From Dactylis glomerata (Eukaryota; Streptophyta; Magnoliopsida; Poales; Poaceae), in the NCBI GenBank assembly GCA_007115705.1, contig QXEO01000431.1, forward strand, positions 1,426,001 to 1,490,000: a stretch of 64,000 nt of DNA, written 5' to 3'. A model generated the notes under the pieces. The model was not told the DNA's origin, searched no databases, and worked only from the letters and a program-made list of their open reading frames with translations. The translations under genes were made by a program, and so were the position numbers. Below, in pieces: positions 44,432-54,779 of the stretch (position 1 is its first letter; every line of letters begins with the position of its first letter).

Positions 44432-46741
44432 TGAAAGAGCATGTCCCCCATGTGTGATTTTGGTAATTAATGATAATCCCTATGGACTAATTTTTGCATT
44501 GAGTTATATTTGTAGGACTTATCCGTAGACAACGCTTGATCCATATGTTGGGTTCAAGGTTGTAAGAAGTTGAATATAAAGAAGATTATGTGATAATCAA
44601 GGGAGTTGAGCCTATATAGAGTGTGTCTTGAGAAATAAGATGAAGTGAGATCTCATGTGTATTCTCAAGACATCATCATTATGAAGGAAGAAGACGAAGT
44701 GCAATGTTGATCAAGTCAAAACGCAAGTTTAAGATAGGCTTCTAGATGATATCATTTGCTTGAAGCTCGGTGTCCATTTGGTGGTAATGGATATGTGAAG
44801 ATATTTCTACTAGTGTCTCTCCCATAGTGAAGTATGGGGAAACAATCCGCAAGACTTCACCGAGCAAGCGCAATCAAAAAAGGTAGTCCAACTTGAGAAG
44901 ATCAAGATCGTCAATATCTAGCTCAAGTGGAATGCGCAAGGCAAAGGTATGTTCTTGATAGGGTTTCTTTCTTACCGGTCTCATAGTGTGGGAGACCGGG
45001 TTTAGGATCGATAGCCGTACTATCAAGAGGGGCTCTCGAGTGAGTAACTTATTCGTATCGTTCGGAGAGAGCTCAAACCTTTGCATACTTGGCATTATAT
45101 TTCTTAGTTCTTATTTGGATTTTATCCATGTGAGATTCTAGAGCTTGTGGTTATTTCTATGACAAGCTCTAGCTCATCAAAAACAGATTTCGTATGGAAC
45201 TCTTATTGCGTTTTTGGTGTTTGGAGAATTTACCGGTTTCTCATATAGAGATTCTTATTACCTCTAAATTTATAGTAAATTCTTCCTTGTTGGTTCTTAT
45301 TATTTCCACTTTTTGTGAGGTTTTCCTTGTTGTTAGCTTTTCAACAAAATTAGTTTCATCTCATTCGAAGTTTCCTTGCAAAAGTTATTTAATTTTTGGG
45401 CTGTCCATTTCGGTCCCTGGTCCGGCCAGGCCGGGCTCCAGGCCGGACCTTCCGGCGGCGGACCGGACCGTTCCGGCGGTCCAGCCGAACTGGTGTTCTG
45501 GCTGCGTTTTCGGCCCAGCACCGGATCCCGCCGGACTTACCGCCGGACCGTCCAGTCCAGAGGCCGGCGCCGCCGGACTTACGGCCGAACTGGCCGGCGG
45601 GCTGCTTCCAACGGCCATATTTTTTCCCACCTATAAATACCCTTCTTCCTCCTTGAACCACCCACGTTTTTGGGCTTCTCTCTCCTCCATTGTTGACCTT
45701 CAAAGTTTGCCCTCCCTCCTCCATTCCCTCCATGTTTCTTGCATCTTTTTAAGGGAAAAGAGAGAGGAGATCAAGATCTACTTTTCTACCAATCACTTTC
45801 TCCTCTAAGTGAGGGGAACCTATTGGATCTAGATCTTGGAGTTCTTTGTGGATTTCCTCCTTGTTCTTCCTCTCATATCCTCCATAGCATTTGTTGCTTT
45901 GGTAGGATTTGGGAGAGAAGGATTTGAGCACTTCGTGTGTTCTTGCCATTGCATTTGGTGCGTCGGTTTGAGTTATCCTCGGAGATTCGGTGGTGAAAGC
46001 AAGAAGCTTTTTACTCTTGGGTTCTTGAACCCTAGACGGCTTAGTGGATTACTTGGGGACCTCCAATTAAGTTGTGGAGATCTTCCCAAGCTTTGTGGTG
46101 TCTCTGTGGCAATTACTTGGGGACCTCCAATTAAATTGTGAAGATCTTCTCAAGCTTTGTGGTGCCTCTGTGGCAATTACTTGGGGACCTCCAATTAAGT
46201 TGTGGAGATCTTCTCAAGCTTTGTGGTGCCTCAGTGGTGATTCTTGGAAGCCTCCAATTGAGTTGTGGAGATTGCCCCAAGCTTATACGGGTTCGGTGAC
46301 CGCCCTCAAGTGTCCCATAGTGGTCGGGTCTTCCATCTTGGTGGGAGGGCTCGAGGAGATTACGGTGAGCCTCCGTAGCGTTTTGGGAGCCTTGTGCCTC
46401 CACACCACTCCAACGGAGATTAGCACTCGCAAGGGTGTGAACTTCGGGATATATCGTTGTCTCCGCGTGCCTCGGTTATTTCTATACCCGAGCTCCTTTA
46501 CTTATGCAATTTACTTTGTGATAGCCTTCGTGCTTGAAGTTTATATATCTTGCTATCACATAGTTGCTTATCTTGTCTAGCATAAGTTGTTGGTGCACAT
46601 AGGTGAACCTAGCTTGTTTAGATTTTGTATGCTTGGCAAATTAAACGTTAGTTTTATTCCGTATTTGTCAAGCCACTCGTAAAAGTTTTAAATCGCCTAT
46701 TCACCCCCCCCCCCCCTCTAGGCAACATCCTTGTCCTTTCA
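44432..46741. mobile_element. Solo LTR, 2.31 kb
   Basis: It starts TGAAAGAGCATG and ends GTCCTTTCA, with the duplication TTGCT on both sides (44427-44431, 46742-46746). There is no internal coding region, PBS or second LTR. It contains a GC-rich block (about 45410-45620), a 64-bp tandem repeat and a poly-C run at about 46703-46716. The duplicate at 53034 has one TTGGT at the matching place. Confidence 0.82.
46051..46306. repeat. 64-bp tandem repeat, about four units
   Basis: The ACTTGGGGACCTCCAATTAA segment recurs at 46051, 46115 and 46179, with a diverged copy near 46243, giving a 64-bp period. It lies within the solo LTR. Confidence 0.85.
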
Positions 46742-46795
46742 TTGCTACTATACACTAAACCCTCAGACTTTGTAAATTTGACACACGCCCTTTGA

Positions 46796-47023
46796 ACCAT
46801 ACCAGATTATTGGACAATTGTGTATTTTAAGACAAACTTTAACTATTAATTTTAGTTAAAAAATGTGATATTTGACATAAAAATTATACCATTGGAAAGT
46901 TCTTTTGAATTTGAATCCAATGGTATATTTTTATATAATATATCTTATATTTTCTTGACTAAAATTAAAGATCAAAGTTTGTCTCAAAGTGCGTAATTGC
47001 CCTCTAATCCGGTATGGAGGGAG
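46796..47023. mobile_element. Degenerate Stowaway-like MITE
   Basis: The arms are inverted copies (CATACCAGATTATTGGACAA at the left; the complement of CCTCTAATCCGGTATGGAG at the right). The right end GGAGGGAG is followed by TA. The left terminal CTCCCTCC has been lost. Confidence 0.65.
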
Positions 47024-47025
47024 TA

Positions 47026-49100
47026 CATAGTTTTTTTTTCTTATCTTTCAATTCTCATATTAGTGTTGATGTGTCACATAGGGACATTTAATTAAGCCAT
47101 CTGTTTTCGAGTTTGGTCGCAAGAAAAGAGAAAACTTCAAAATTATGTAACAAGCTTAGTAAACATAGTATTTTGAAAATGTTAGAGCATCTCGACTGGC
47201 CCCCGAATGCCCCCAAATAGGTCGCCTGGGGCGCCCACTGAAAATGGGACCAAAACTCTGTGCGGCACCCCTCGCGTCGGACCCAACGCATAGAGGGTGG
47301 CATGGACGCGCCGACACGCGCACCACGTAGGAACCATACATGTGGAGGCATATGTCAGCGTCCCAGACTCCTCACTGGCCCCTTCTTCACCCACGTTCAG
47401 TGCCTCTCCCACAAAATGTCTCCACCCCCTCATCGTTTGGATCGTTGTTGTCGTCCTCTCCCTCAGCATCGTTCGGAAGCAACCGCCGCTTTAGTCTGGT
47501 TGTCCACGGCTTGGACAAATTTATTTCGTCGTCGAGGTGTTCCCACCGCCGCCTAAGGTGGAACGATTGGAGACGTCCAGCGAGTCCTGGCTAGCTAGGA
47601 GATGTGAGTATTCTTTTTGGTTTAGTGCTTTTTTTTCACCAATTTTAGTGTATAATTTAGGGTTTTACTATCTTAAATTAGTCCCATTTCGCCTGATGTG
47701 GGTTATCTAGAGGTGGACAATGCTCATGAGACCATCGCTGACCCGACATTTGGCTTGCTTGCCAACTACGATGCCGAGCATTGCCGCATCCACCGGTGCC
47801 TCCCGAGGAAAGCCGCTTGTTTCGAAGAGAGGAACCTCACATCACAATGTAATTGGTGGCATGTTTTGCTAAATTGTAGTTGATCTAGGACAACACATAA
47901 TATGCATTTCTAGTGCATTTTTCGCAATTGTAGTGTTCATGTTTTTTTTTTACATTTGTAGGATATCATAAACGGTGGCTTTCTTTTGTTGGATTGATCC
48001 GGAGTGGCCTTCAACGCTTCAACATGCACGATCTACTTTGTTGGGGCATGTATGAAAATACCAACAATGCTAGAATTCAAGAGAAAAATACAAAATGCTT
48101 GGTTCTAGTTGTAACTAACTATTAAAATTGTTATACTATGACACTACGTTGAGGCAAAATGGTTGCACACTTTCATCTAAAAATTCTTTAATTTTTTAAA
48201 GATAGGCCAAGAAAACTATGGAGGTGTGTATTGTTGCCAGACTTAGTTTAGAGAGCGTAGGTTGAAAATGCTTTTGGCCGGCAAAACTTGTTCAAATGTG
48301 TGCTATCTATATACATGAGGTGTGTCCAAATCAGTGCCTTTGATCGGACCACCGTCGAGTGTTGACGAAAAAAATATAGTAATTCATTTCCACGAAAATG
48401 TTGGCAATCAATTGGCGGCTAAGCTTTTACGTTCTCCTCGGCGCCGATGTTGACTGTACAAATTAAACACTGCGTCGTCCGCGTGTTGGCAAAAGCTAAT
48501 TTACGTCCGACTCAGCAGCCAAATTTTGGAGTGAGAATACAAGGAGAGATCTCTTTTTTTTTCGCGGATAAAGAGATATTCAAAGCGTGCACAGGAGCAG
48601 GAGCGCGCAGCCGACACCCGGGTGGCCGGGAGACGATCACGCAAGGGCAGTCTTGTCACGACAGGCTATTTTTCCCCCGGTACCTGGCGGGCGGGGGTTA
48701 AAAGGTAATCGAGCCGCAGCGGATAAGCCGCTGGCGCGTGGGCCGGCTCCAGGCCTCGACGGGCCCTGGATAGGAGTAGTACTGCTTTCGCTTTCCGCGA
48801 GGCGACACGTGGGGACGCCCCGCTGCCGACACACCCACGTTGCCGCAGAAGTTCCGTGACGACGACGAGCGGGAAACGGTTAATTTGTTCTCCCCGCCGG
48901 CCAGTCCGCGCTGCCCACGCGGAACGCGCCGTGCCGTGCCGCCGTATCGGCGACCACGCGTACGGCGTACTTCGGCTCGATCCGGCCGTGCGCCCACCGT
49001 CCACGTACACGTTACCACGTACGTGACTCGCTCGCGATCGGTCGTCAGCTTTGCCATGTCTTGATCGGGTCGGCTCGATCGTGTTCCGATCTATGCCCAT
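47026..49100. other. Intergenic DNA with two GC-rich blocks
   Basis: 47180-47600 is a GC-rich, repeat-like block starting GAGCATCTCGACTGG, typical of degraded grass DNA transposons, but I cannot classify it. 48590-49070 is a CpG-rich block with an ACACGTGG element at 48806-48813 and several ACGT cores near 49002-49024. No supported coding region is present. Confidence 0.35.
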
Positions 49101-49105
49101 CATAT

Positions 49106-49345
49106 TGTTGAAAGTAGAGTCGAGAGACAAACGAGAGAGACAATAAATGATTTAAATGTGTTCTTTATTGATGATGTTTATGTATATATACAATGGGAAA
49201 AGATGCAATCCAAGAGACACAACTGTTAGTGAAGGGGTGGATCAAGAGGAGCAACCGTAGGCGGTTGCCAAAATGGCAACCGCACACACATGTGGGAAAT
49301 GCGGGGATTCCCCTAATTAACCATGTAGGTTAATTACTCTTAACA
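49106..49345 (-). repeat. 3' LTR of the non-autonomous element
   Basis: 240 bp, differing from its partner at about six positions, all transitions. Confidence 0.88.
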
Positions 49346-51670
49346 CTCCCCCTAATCACCGCTTGACTGCATATTTGTTCATCATCTTTATAAAGTCTCC
49401 TCCAAAAATCCTGTGGGAAAAATATGAGGAGTGGTGTTTGATATGTCGCTAAGCTTAGTTTTGTTAAACCTTTGCTTTGTGATGCATTTCCCACCGTCCG
49501 AGTTTCATGGCTTGAGGGCCTGAAACAAAGTGATTGGGGATTCCTCCTCCAAATACTCAGACTAAGATCTGGATGAATATTTCTGCTCATCTCGCAGCGG
49601 CGTGACTCCAATCTGGAGAGGGTCATCCAGATTCTGGATTGCACGCACTAATCCATGGGACGCAAGAGTGATCTTGATGTCCATGGCCCAGATGGTAGTT
49701 GAGGCCATTGAGGTCTGAGTGCATCAAACTCTCTTTTCGGCCATCGGTTACCATCATGGGTAAACCAGAGATTATTAATTTATGCGTGGTAAATCAAAAA
49801 ACCATCATGGTTATGTTGTAATGAACAATGCAAAATTAATGATATTCAAGAAGTGGGCTTGAAAATCACTAGCGTGGACTTCAAGTTGTTAAATATGACA
49901 CATTGTAGATACTCCCCAAAAAGAATTTCGGGGTCCATCTCTCAGTACTAGAGAGTATAATCTGATAAAATCAGTAGATACTCATGTTTCTAGTACCTTA
50001 TGTCATAATTTAATTAAAATGTATGGGAGATCACTTGATAAATAATCATGGTAGCGAAGATAATCTGCAATGCATGCAGTAGATCCATGCACTACCTTTA
50101 TCCCAAACATCAACTTGAAGAAGTCACTTAGAATTTTGCATATTCAATTCGCTTGCTTGTATTAAGCCGAAGGCTCAATTAAGACGATGAATTGATTTTA
50201 TTTGCAAGAATTTGAAAAACTCATTGTAAATATTAGATGCAACTAATCTCAACATGTAGGAAACATGGAAATATAAATTGCATCCGACATAAATTCTGGA
50301 ATACATGGTACTCAACAGAAAATAAAAATACAACAGCTAAAAAGCTGTAATTTACAGAGTCTAAGCAGAGATTAAACTGCTAGATCTACTGTTAAGCTAA
50401 TTATTCCAAATACTTAAACGTATTTTAATTAGCAAGGGCCTGATGGCCAATGGTATGCACATGGGCTGCGTTAAGCTATTCAGAAGCTCAAATTGGATAA
50501 GCTTCTAGGCTGTACGAGAAGATAAGGGACGGCTGCCAGCGAATATTTGGCTGTATCATTGTCCCCAAATCGATTCCCATTCAGACCATGGCGGTCAACG
50601 CATTCACCACCACGCGCCTCTGCTGCCGCATCGGCGCTGTTCACCGTCGGCCGGAGCCTCTGCCACCAAGGTCGTCCTCGTCGGAGAATCGGCCAGGGAG
50701 ACAGGCGTTATGTGAGGTGCCGTTGGCTAGCCCCAGCGCGGCCGGGCTCATGTGCCGGCGCGGCACCCGCAGCCTCTCGACGGCAGGCTGGGGCCTGGAG
50801 GCCGAGGGCCACGAGGCTGCGGCGAGCACTGGAGCGCGGTGCAGGTGGAGGAGTGCCGGGCGCCGGGGATGGCAGGCTCAGCGGCGCGACGGCATAGGCA
50901 AGCCGAAGGCGAAGGCAAGCGCGTCGCCCTCACGCACCTGCACGCGATTGCCCGCGGGGTGCGCCACCGACGACAACATCAGGAGCGGCGCGCCGGCTCC
51001 GACTTCAACAACCGCAGGGGTCAGGGATAGGAGCGGCGCGGCCGCATCCTCTTCATCGCCTACGGCGACGACGGTGTTCTCCGAAGGCAAGGCAGCGTTA
51101 GGGCGACGGCCGCAGGTTCGCAGGAAGCTCTGGACGTGCCTCCGAACTCGAAGACGGAGGTGGGCGACAGGCCGGCCGTTGGAGGCTGCAGCACGGCGCC
51201 CTCGCCGTCGTCCTCCGGAGGTGATGCCGTGTCGTTGCCGTACTCGTGCAGCGGGCAGACAACCCACCCGTGCGCAGGGCACCAGAACGGCGGCGACGGC
51301 GGCTCGTGTGCAGGGTCAACGTCGACAGCCCCTAGCATTGGCGCGGCCGTCGGCGGCGCAAGGGGCTGGACTGCCGGCGTAGAGTCGTTCGCCGGACCGG
51401 TGGCTACGAGGGCCACGAGGGACGCACACACCGTGGCGACGCCCACGGTAGCGGCGGCCGTCGAAGCGACGAACGGCATGGACATGACGAAGAAGATGGC
51501 GGCGTCCTCCAACTGCTAGTCGACGGAGGCCGACGAAGCGGGAGCGACGGAAAAAAAATGGGGCATCAGGCGAGGCATGTTCTCACCTTTTTCTGCTTGT
51601 TGATTCCGCCCTTGATCTTCTTATTCCGGCGATCGCCGGAGTTCGCTCTCGGTAGAGCGTGCTGATAACG

Positions 51671-51910
51671 TGTTGAAAGTAGAGTCGAGAGACAAACGAG
51701 AGAGACAACAAATGATTCAAGTGTGTTCTTTATTGATGATGTTTATGTATATATACAATGGGAAGGGATGCAATCCAAGAGACACAACTGTTAGTGAAGG
51801 GGTGGATCAAGAGGAGCAACCGTAGGCGGTTGCCAAAATGGCAACCGCACACACATGTGGGAAATGCGGGGATTCCCCTAATTAACCATGTGGGTTAATT
51901 ACTCTTAACA
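51671..51910 (-). repeat. 5' LTR of the non-autonomous element
   Basis: 240 bp with the same TGTT...AACA ends as the copy at 49106; adjacent to the putative PBS at about 51659-51669. Confidence 0.88.
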
Positions 51911-51915
51911 CATAT

Positions 51916-53090
51916 AATTTTGTTTAAGCTACAGACACGTTTTAAGTCTTCGGTTTCAGGCACAAAACTGAATGGCCCCAATTTCGGAGAACTTTGTGTT
52001 GGTCCATCAAACGATCAGCCCCCGCTAGTGTACCGCGAGATATATTTTTTTGTAATAAAAATGTCTTTAGCTTTAGGTTGTTTAAAGTATATATAATACT
52101 CCTTCTATTCAATTTGACCAAATGAATACGAGGTACATTATGCAATACTATCGCCGTTCTAATTAATGATTCTTATATGTTTTTTCTAAAAACAATTTTT
52201 CAAAGTAAATCGTTAAAATGCAAATTACAAAATCAATACCGTTCGATACTTGATGAGATGTATTTTTTATGGTTCCTAGAATATACACATGTGTTAGCTA
52301 AGTCTAGGACTCAACTACTTATACTACAAGTCTCTATCTTACACCTTGTTCCTTTTTATATACCCTCATGAAGGTCCAAGAGATACACATAAAAATTAGG
52401 GATCAATATTTTCCACAATGCTGTCAATCAATATATTAGTATCATAGTTATAAAAGTAGATAATATTTGCTTAGCTTGACTTTCTTAAACAAAAATAAGC
52501 CTAATTAGAACAGAGTGAACATGGTGACAAAAGATATATTTAAGGATATAAGCACGGGAAACACAAAGGGCAGCTCTGGCTATATTGGCCCGGTTTAGAA
52601 TTTGATATTTGAAACTTCAAAAAAAATACCTAGACATGGATAGTGTTGTATTGTATAATTAGTGTGAAATTTCCATAATATAATATGTTCTATTTGGTAC
52701 ATAGTAAATATGACAAAATCTCATAAAATGAAAAGGAGAGAGATTGGAACAACAACCCAAAATAAACTACTCTTGGGGGATGATGGAACTCAAATGTTTT
52801 GACAACAATGACACACGGGTGACGCTAGGAGGGACACTTGACGGAATGACGCTACGGACACCTGGCCGAGCAATTTAACAAGAAAAACCGTGATAGGTTT
52901 TTTTATTCCACATGTTTCTGGTACATTTGAAACACCATATTCTTGTAGCAATTAGCACAACCACCTCAACATCTGTCTAATTATTTTCACATTGTCTATC
53001 GCTTGCATCTGCTCTCGAGTAGACCTCTCTTTCTTGGTACTCTACATCAAAATCTTCGTACTTTTTTTGGCCACATACTTATGAATTTTC
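51916..53090. other. Intergenic stretch containing a duplicated segment
   Basis: Mostly AT-rich without a gene. 52885-53060 is a diverged copy of the OSCA upstream flank (43780-44430 plus 46742-46770) lacking that copy's insertions. Confidence 0.55.
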
Positions 53091-53387
53091 TAACACTAGT
53101 AGAAAACCGGCCTAATATTTCAGGGCATTAGTCCCGGTTTCTGTTTGAACCGGGACTGATGCCCCGGGCCCCACCGCTTTTTCGGCCGCTGGAACGCAGA
53201 TTTCGTTAGTCCCGGTTTGTTTTGAACCTCTAGTCCCGGTTCGTATTACGAACCGGGACTAAAGGCTCTGGGTCACAATCCGGCCGTTGTCAGGCTCATT
53301 AGTCCCGGCTGGTAACACCAACCGAGACTAAAGATTAAGCCTTTAGTCCCGGTTGGTATTACAAACCGGGACTAATGACTTCCCTGT

Positions 53388-53393
53388 ATAAAG
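53388..53393 (+). promoter_or_regulatory. TATA box of the CACTA transposase gene
   Basis: TATAAA lies directly after the last subterminal AGTCCCGGTT palindrome and about 30 bp before a CT-rich leader. Confidence 0.65.
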
Positions 53394-53532
53394 CAGCTCC
53401 TTCTTCCTCCCCGAGCCAGCCACTCCCCCTCTCCACTCTCAAGTGTTCTTCATGCAACTCGATTTCATCCTCTTTGACCACCATTTTTTGTCACAAATTG
53501 ATGTCCCCACTTCAATCTAAGTGGACTAAAAG

Positions 53533-54779
53533 GTGAGGAATTTTGTGCTTTTGTCTTTCATTGGTAATTTAGCTCATTTATTGCTCTAGAAGTAGAGAGA
53601 TTTGTGATTTTTTTATGGGAGCAATTATTAGATGTTTATTTGATTATGTGTACAAATAGGTGAAGATAGAGGTAAAAATAGAAATGCTATATAGATTTTA
53701 TTTATGTTAGATTTTATTAGAAATAGAAATGCTATTAGAAATAGAAATGTTAGAATTAAAAATAAAAATAGAAGTAGACATAGCTAACATAGAAATAGAA
53801 ATAGAGATAGAGATAGAAAAATAGAAATAGCGATAGAAATAGAGATAGATGACATAGGGCGGAGCTTTCGAAGATGTCGTAGGGCGTGAGCACCAACGAC
53901 ATCTTCGAGAAGCTCCACCACGGGAGATTTTCCAACCCTTTACGCAACACTGTTAGAGGAGATGGAGTCTTTCACGGGCTTGCAGGGAAATTTTTCCGAG
54001 GCGGAGCTTCCGAAGATGCCGTAGGGTATGAGCACCAACGACATCTTCGAGAAGCTCCACCACAGGAGATTTCCCAACCCTTTACGCAACACTGTTAGAG
54101 GAGATGGAGTCTTTCACGGGCTTGCAGGGAAATTTTTCCGAGGCGGAGCTTCCGAAGATGCCATAGGGTGTGAGCACCAACGACATCTTCGAGAAGCTCC
54201 GCCACGGGAGATTTCCCAACCCTTCACGCAACACTATTAGAGGAGATGGAGTCTTTCACGGGCTTGCAGGGAAATTTTTCCGAGGCAGAGCTTCCGAAGA
54301 TGCCGTAGGGCGTGAGCACCAACGACATCTTCGAAAAGCTCTGCCACGGGAGATTTTCCAACCCTTTCCTCCATCCATGGGGATGAAACTCTCCCTGCCT
54401 ACGAGCTGTGCTTGCCATGGCGTATCGATGCTCCTTTTATAGGCATGGTGCTGCTTCTACTTGTGTCTTGTTCCTCCGACAGGGGCGTCATGCGCTACAT
54501 GCTTTATCTCATCGAGCAGTGCATCCACCCATGCATACTTATCCTGCCAAGGGCTTTAGTCTCGGTTGCACCCACCAGCCGGGACTAAAGGTTACCCACA
54601 TGTCCTTATCCCACCGACGGTTTTGTTAGATGACACAAAAACCACCTTTAGTCCCGGTTGTACCCACCAGCCGGGACTAAAGTTTTGTTAACTTATTCTT
54701 ACTTATCAAACTAAAGTTTTGAGGTGGAAATAGAAATTATATATTTGATTTGCGTTTGATATGTACTTATATAATGCAG
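53533..54779 (+). other. Likely 5'UTR intron of the CACTA transposase gene
   Basis: A donor AAAAG/GTGAGG at 53533 pairs with an acceptor ATGCAG that ends immediately before the ATG at 54780. The intron contains AT-rich GAAATAGAAATGCTATT repeats, a 142-bp tandem repeat and extra AGTCCCGGTT palindromes (about 54556-54680). Confidence 0.55.
53863..54375 (+). repeat. 142-bp tandem repeat, about 3.6 units
   Basis: The segment GAGCACCAACGACATCTTCG recurs at intervals of 142 bp (about 53887, 54029, 54171 and 54313). One frame of each unit reads MSTNDIFEKL..., but 142 is not a multiple of 3 and stops follow, so it is not a coding repeat as it stands. Confidence 0.88.

Larger units (their letters stand above)
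49106..51910 (-). mobile_element. Non-autonomous LTR retrotransposon, 2.8 kb
   Basis: Two 240-bp LTRs (49106-49345 and 51671-51910) start TGTTGAAAGTAG and end CTCTTAACA. CATAT duplications flank the element (49101-49105, 51911-51915). On the minus strand the 5' LTR is followed by GTTATCAGCACG, a Copia-style priming region, and TTAGGGGGAG precedes the 3' LTR. The 2.3-kb interior lacks protease, integrase, RT and RNase H. A GC-rich part (50545-51530) holds overlapping ORFs in both strands, including a minus ORF at 51060-51512 starting MEDAAIFFVMSM, with no recognisable domain. Confidence 0.85.

Noticed and set aside
45194..45808. 204-residue plus-strand ORF
   Set aside because: It lies wholly in the solo LTR; it has no retroelement or host domain and low-complexity Pro/Ala/Gly stretches.
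48587..49130. Several ORFs in both strands
   Set aside because: They arise from a CpG-rich block; no frame shows a domain or consistent splice signals.
50547..51519. Several long ORFs in the interior of the non-autonomous LTR element
   Set aside because: They overlap in both strands in GC-rich sequence and none has gag or pol motifs; I describe them with the element only.
53886..54442. Three ORFs starting MSTNDIFEKL
   Set aside because: They are successive units of a 142-bp tandem repeat read with a shifting frame, inside a presumed intron.
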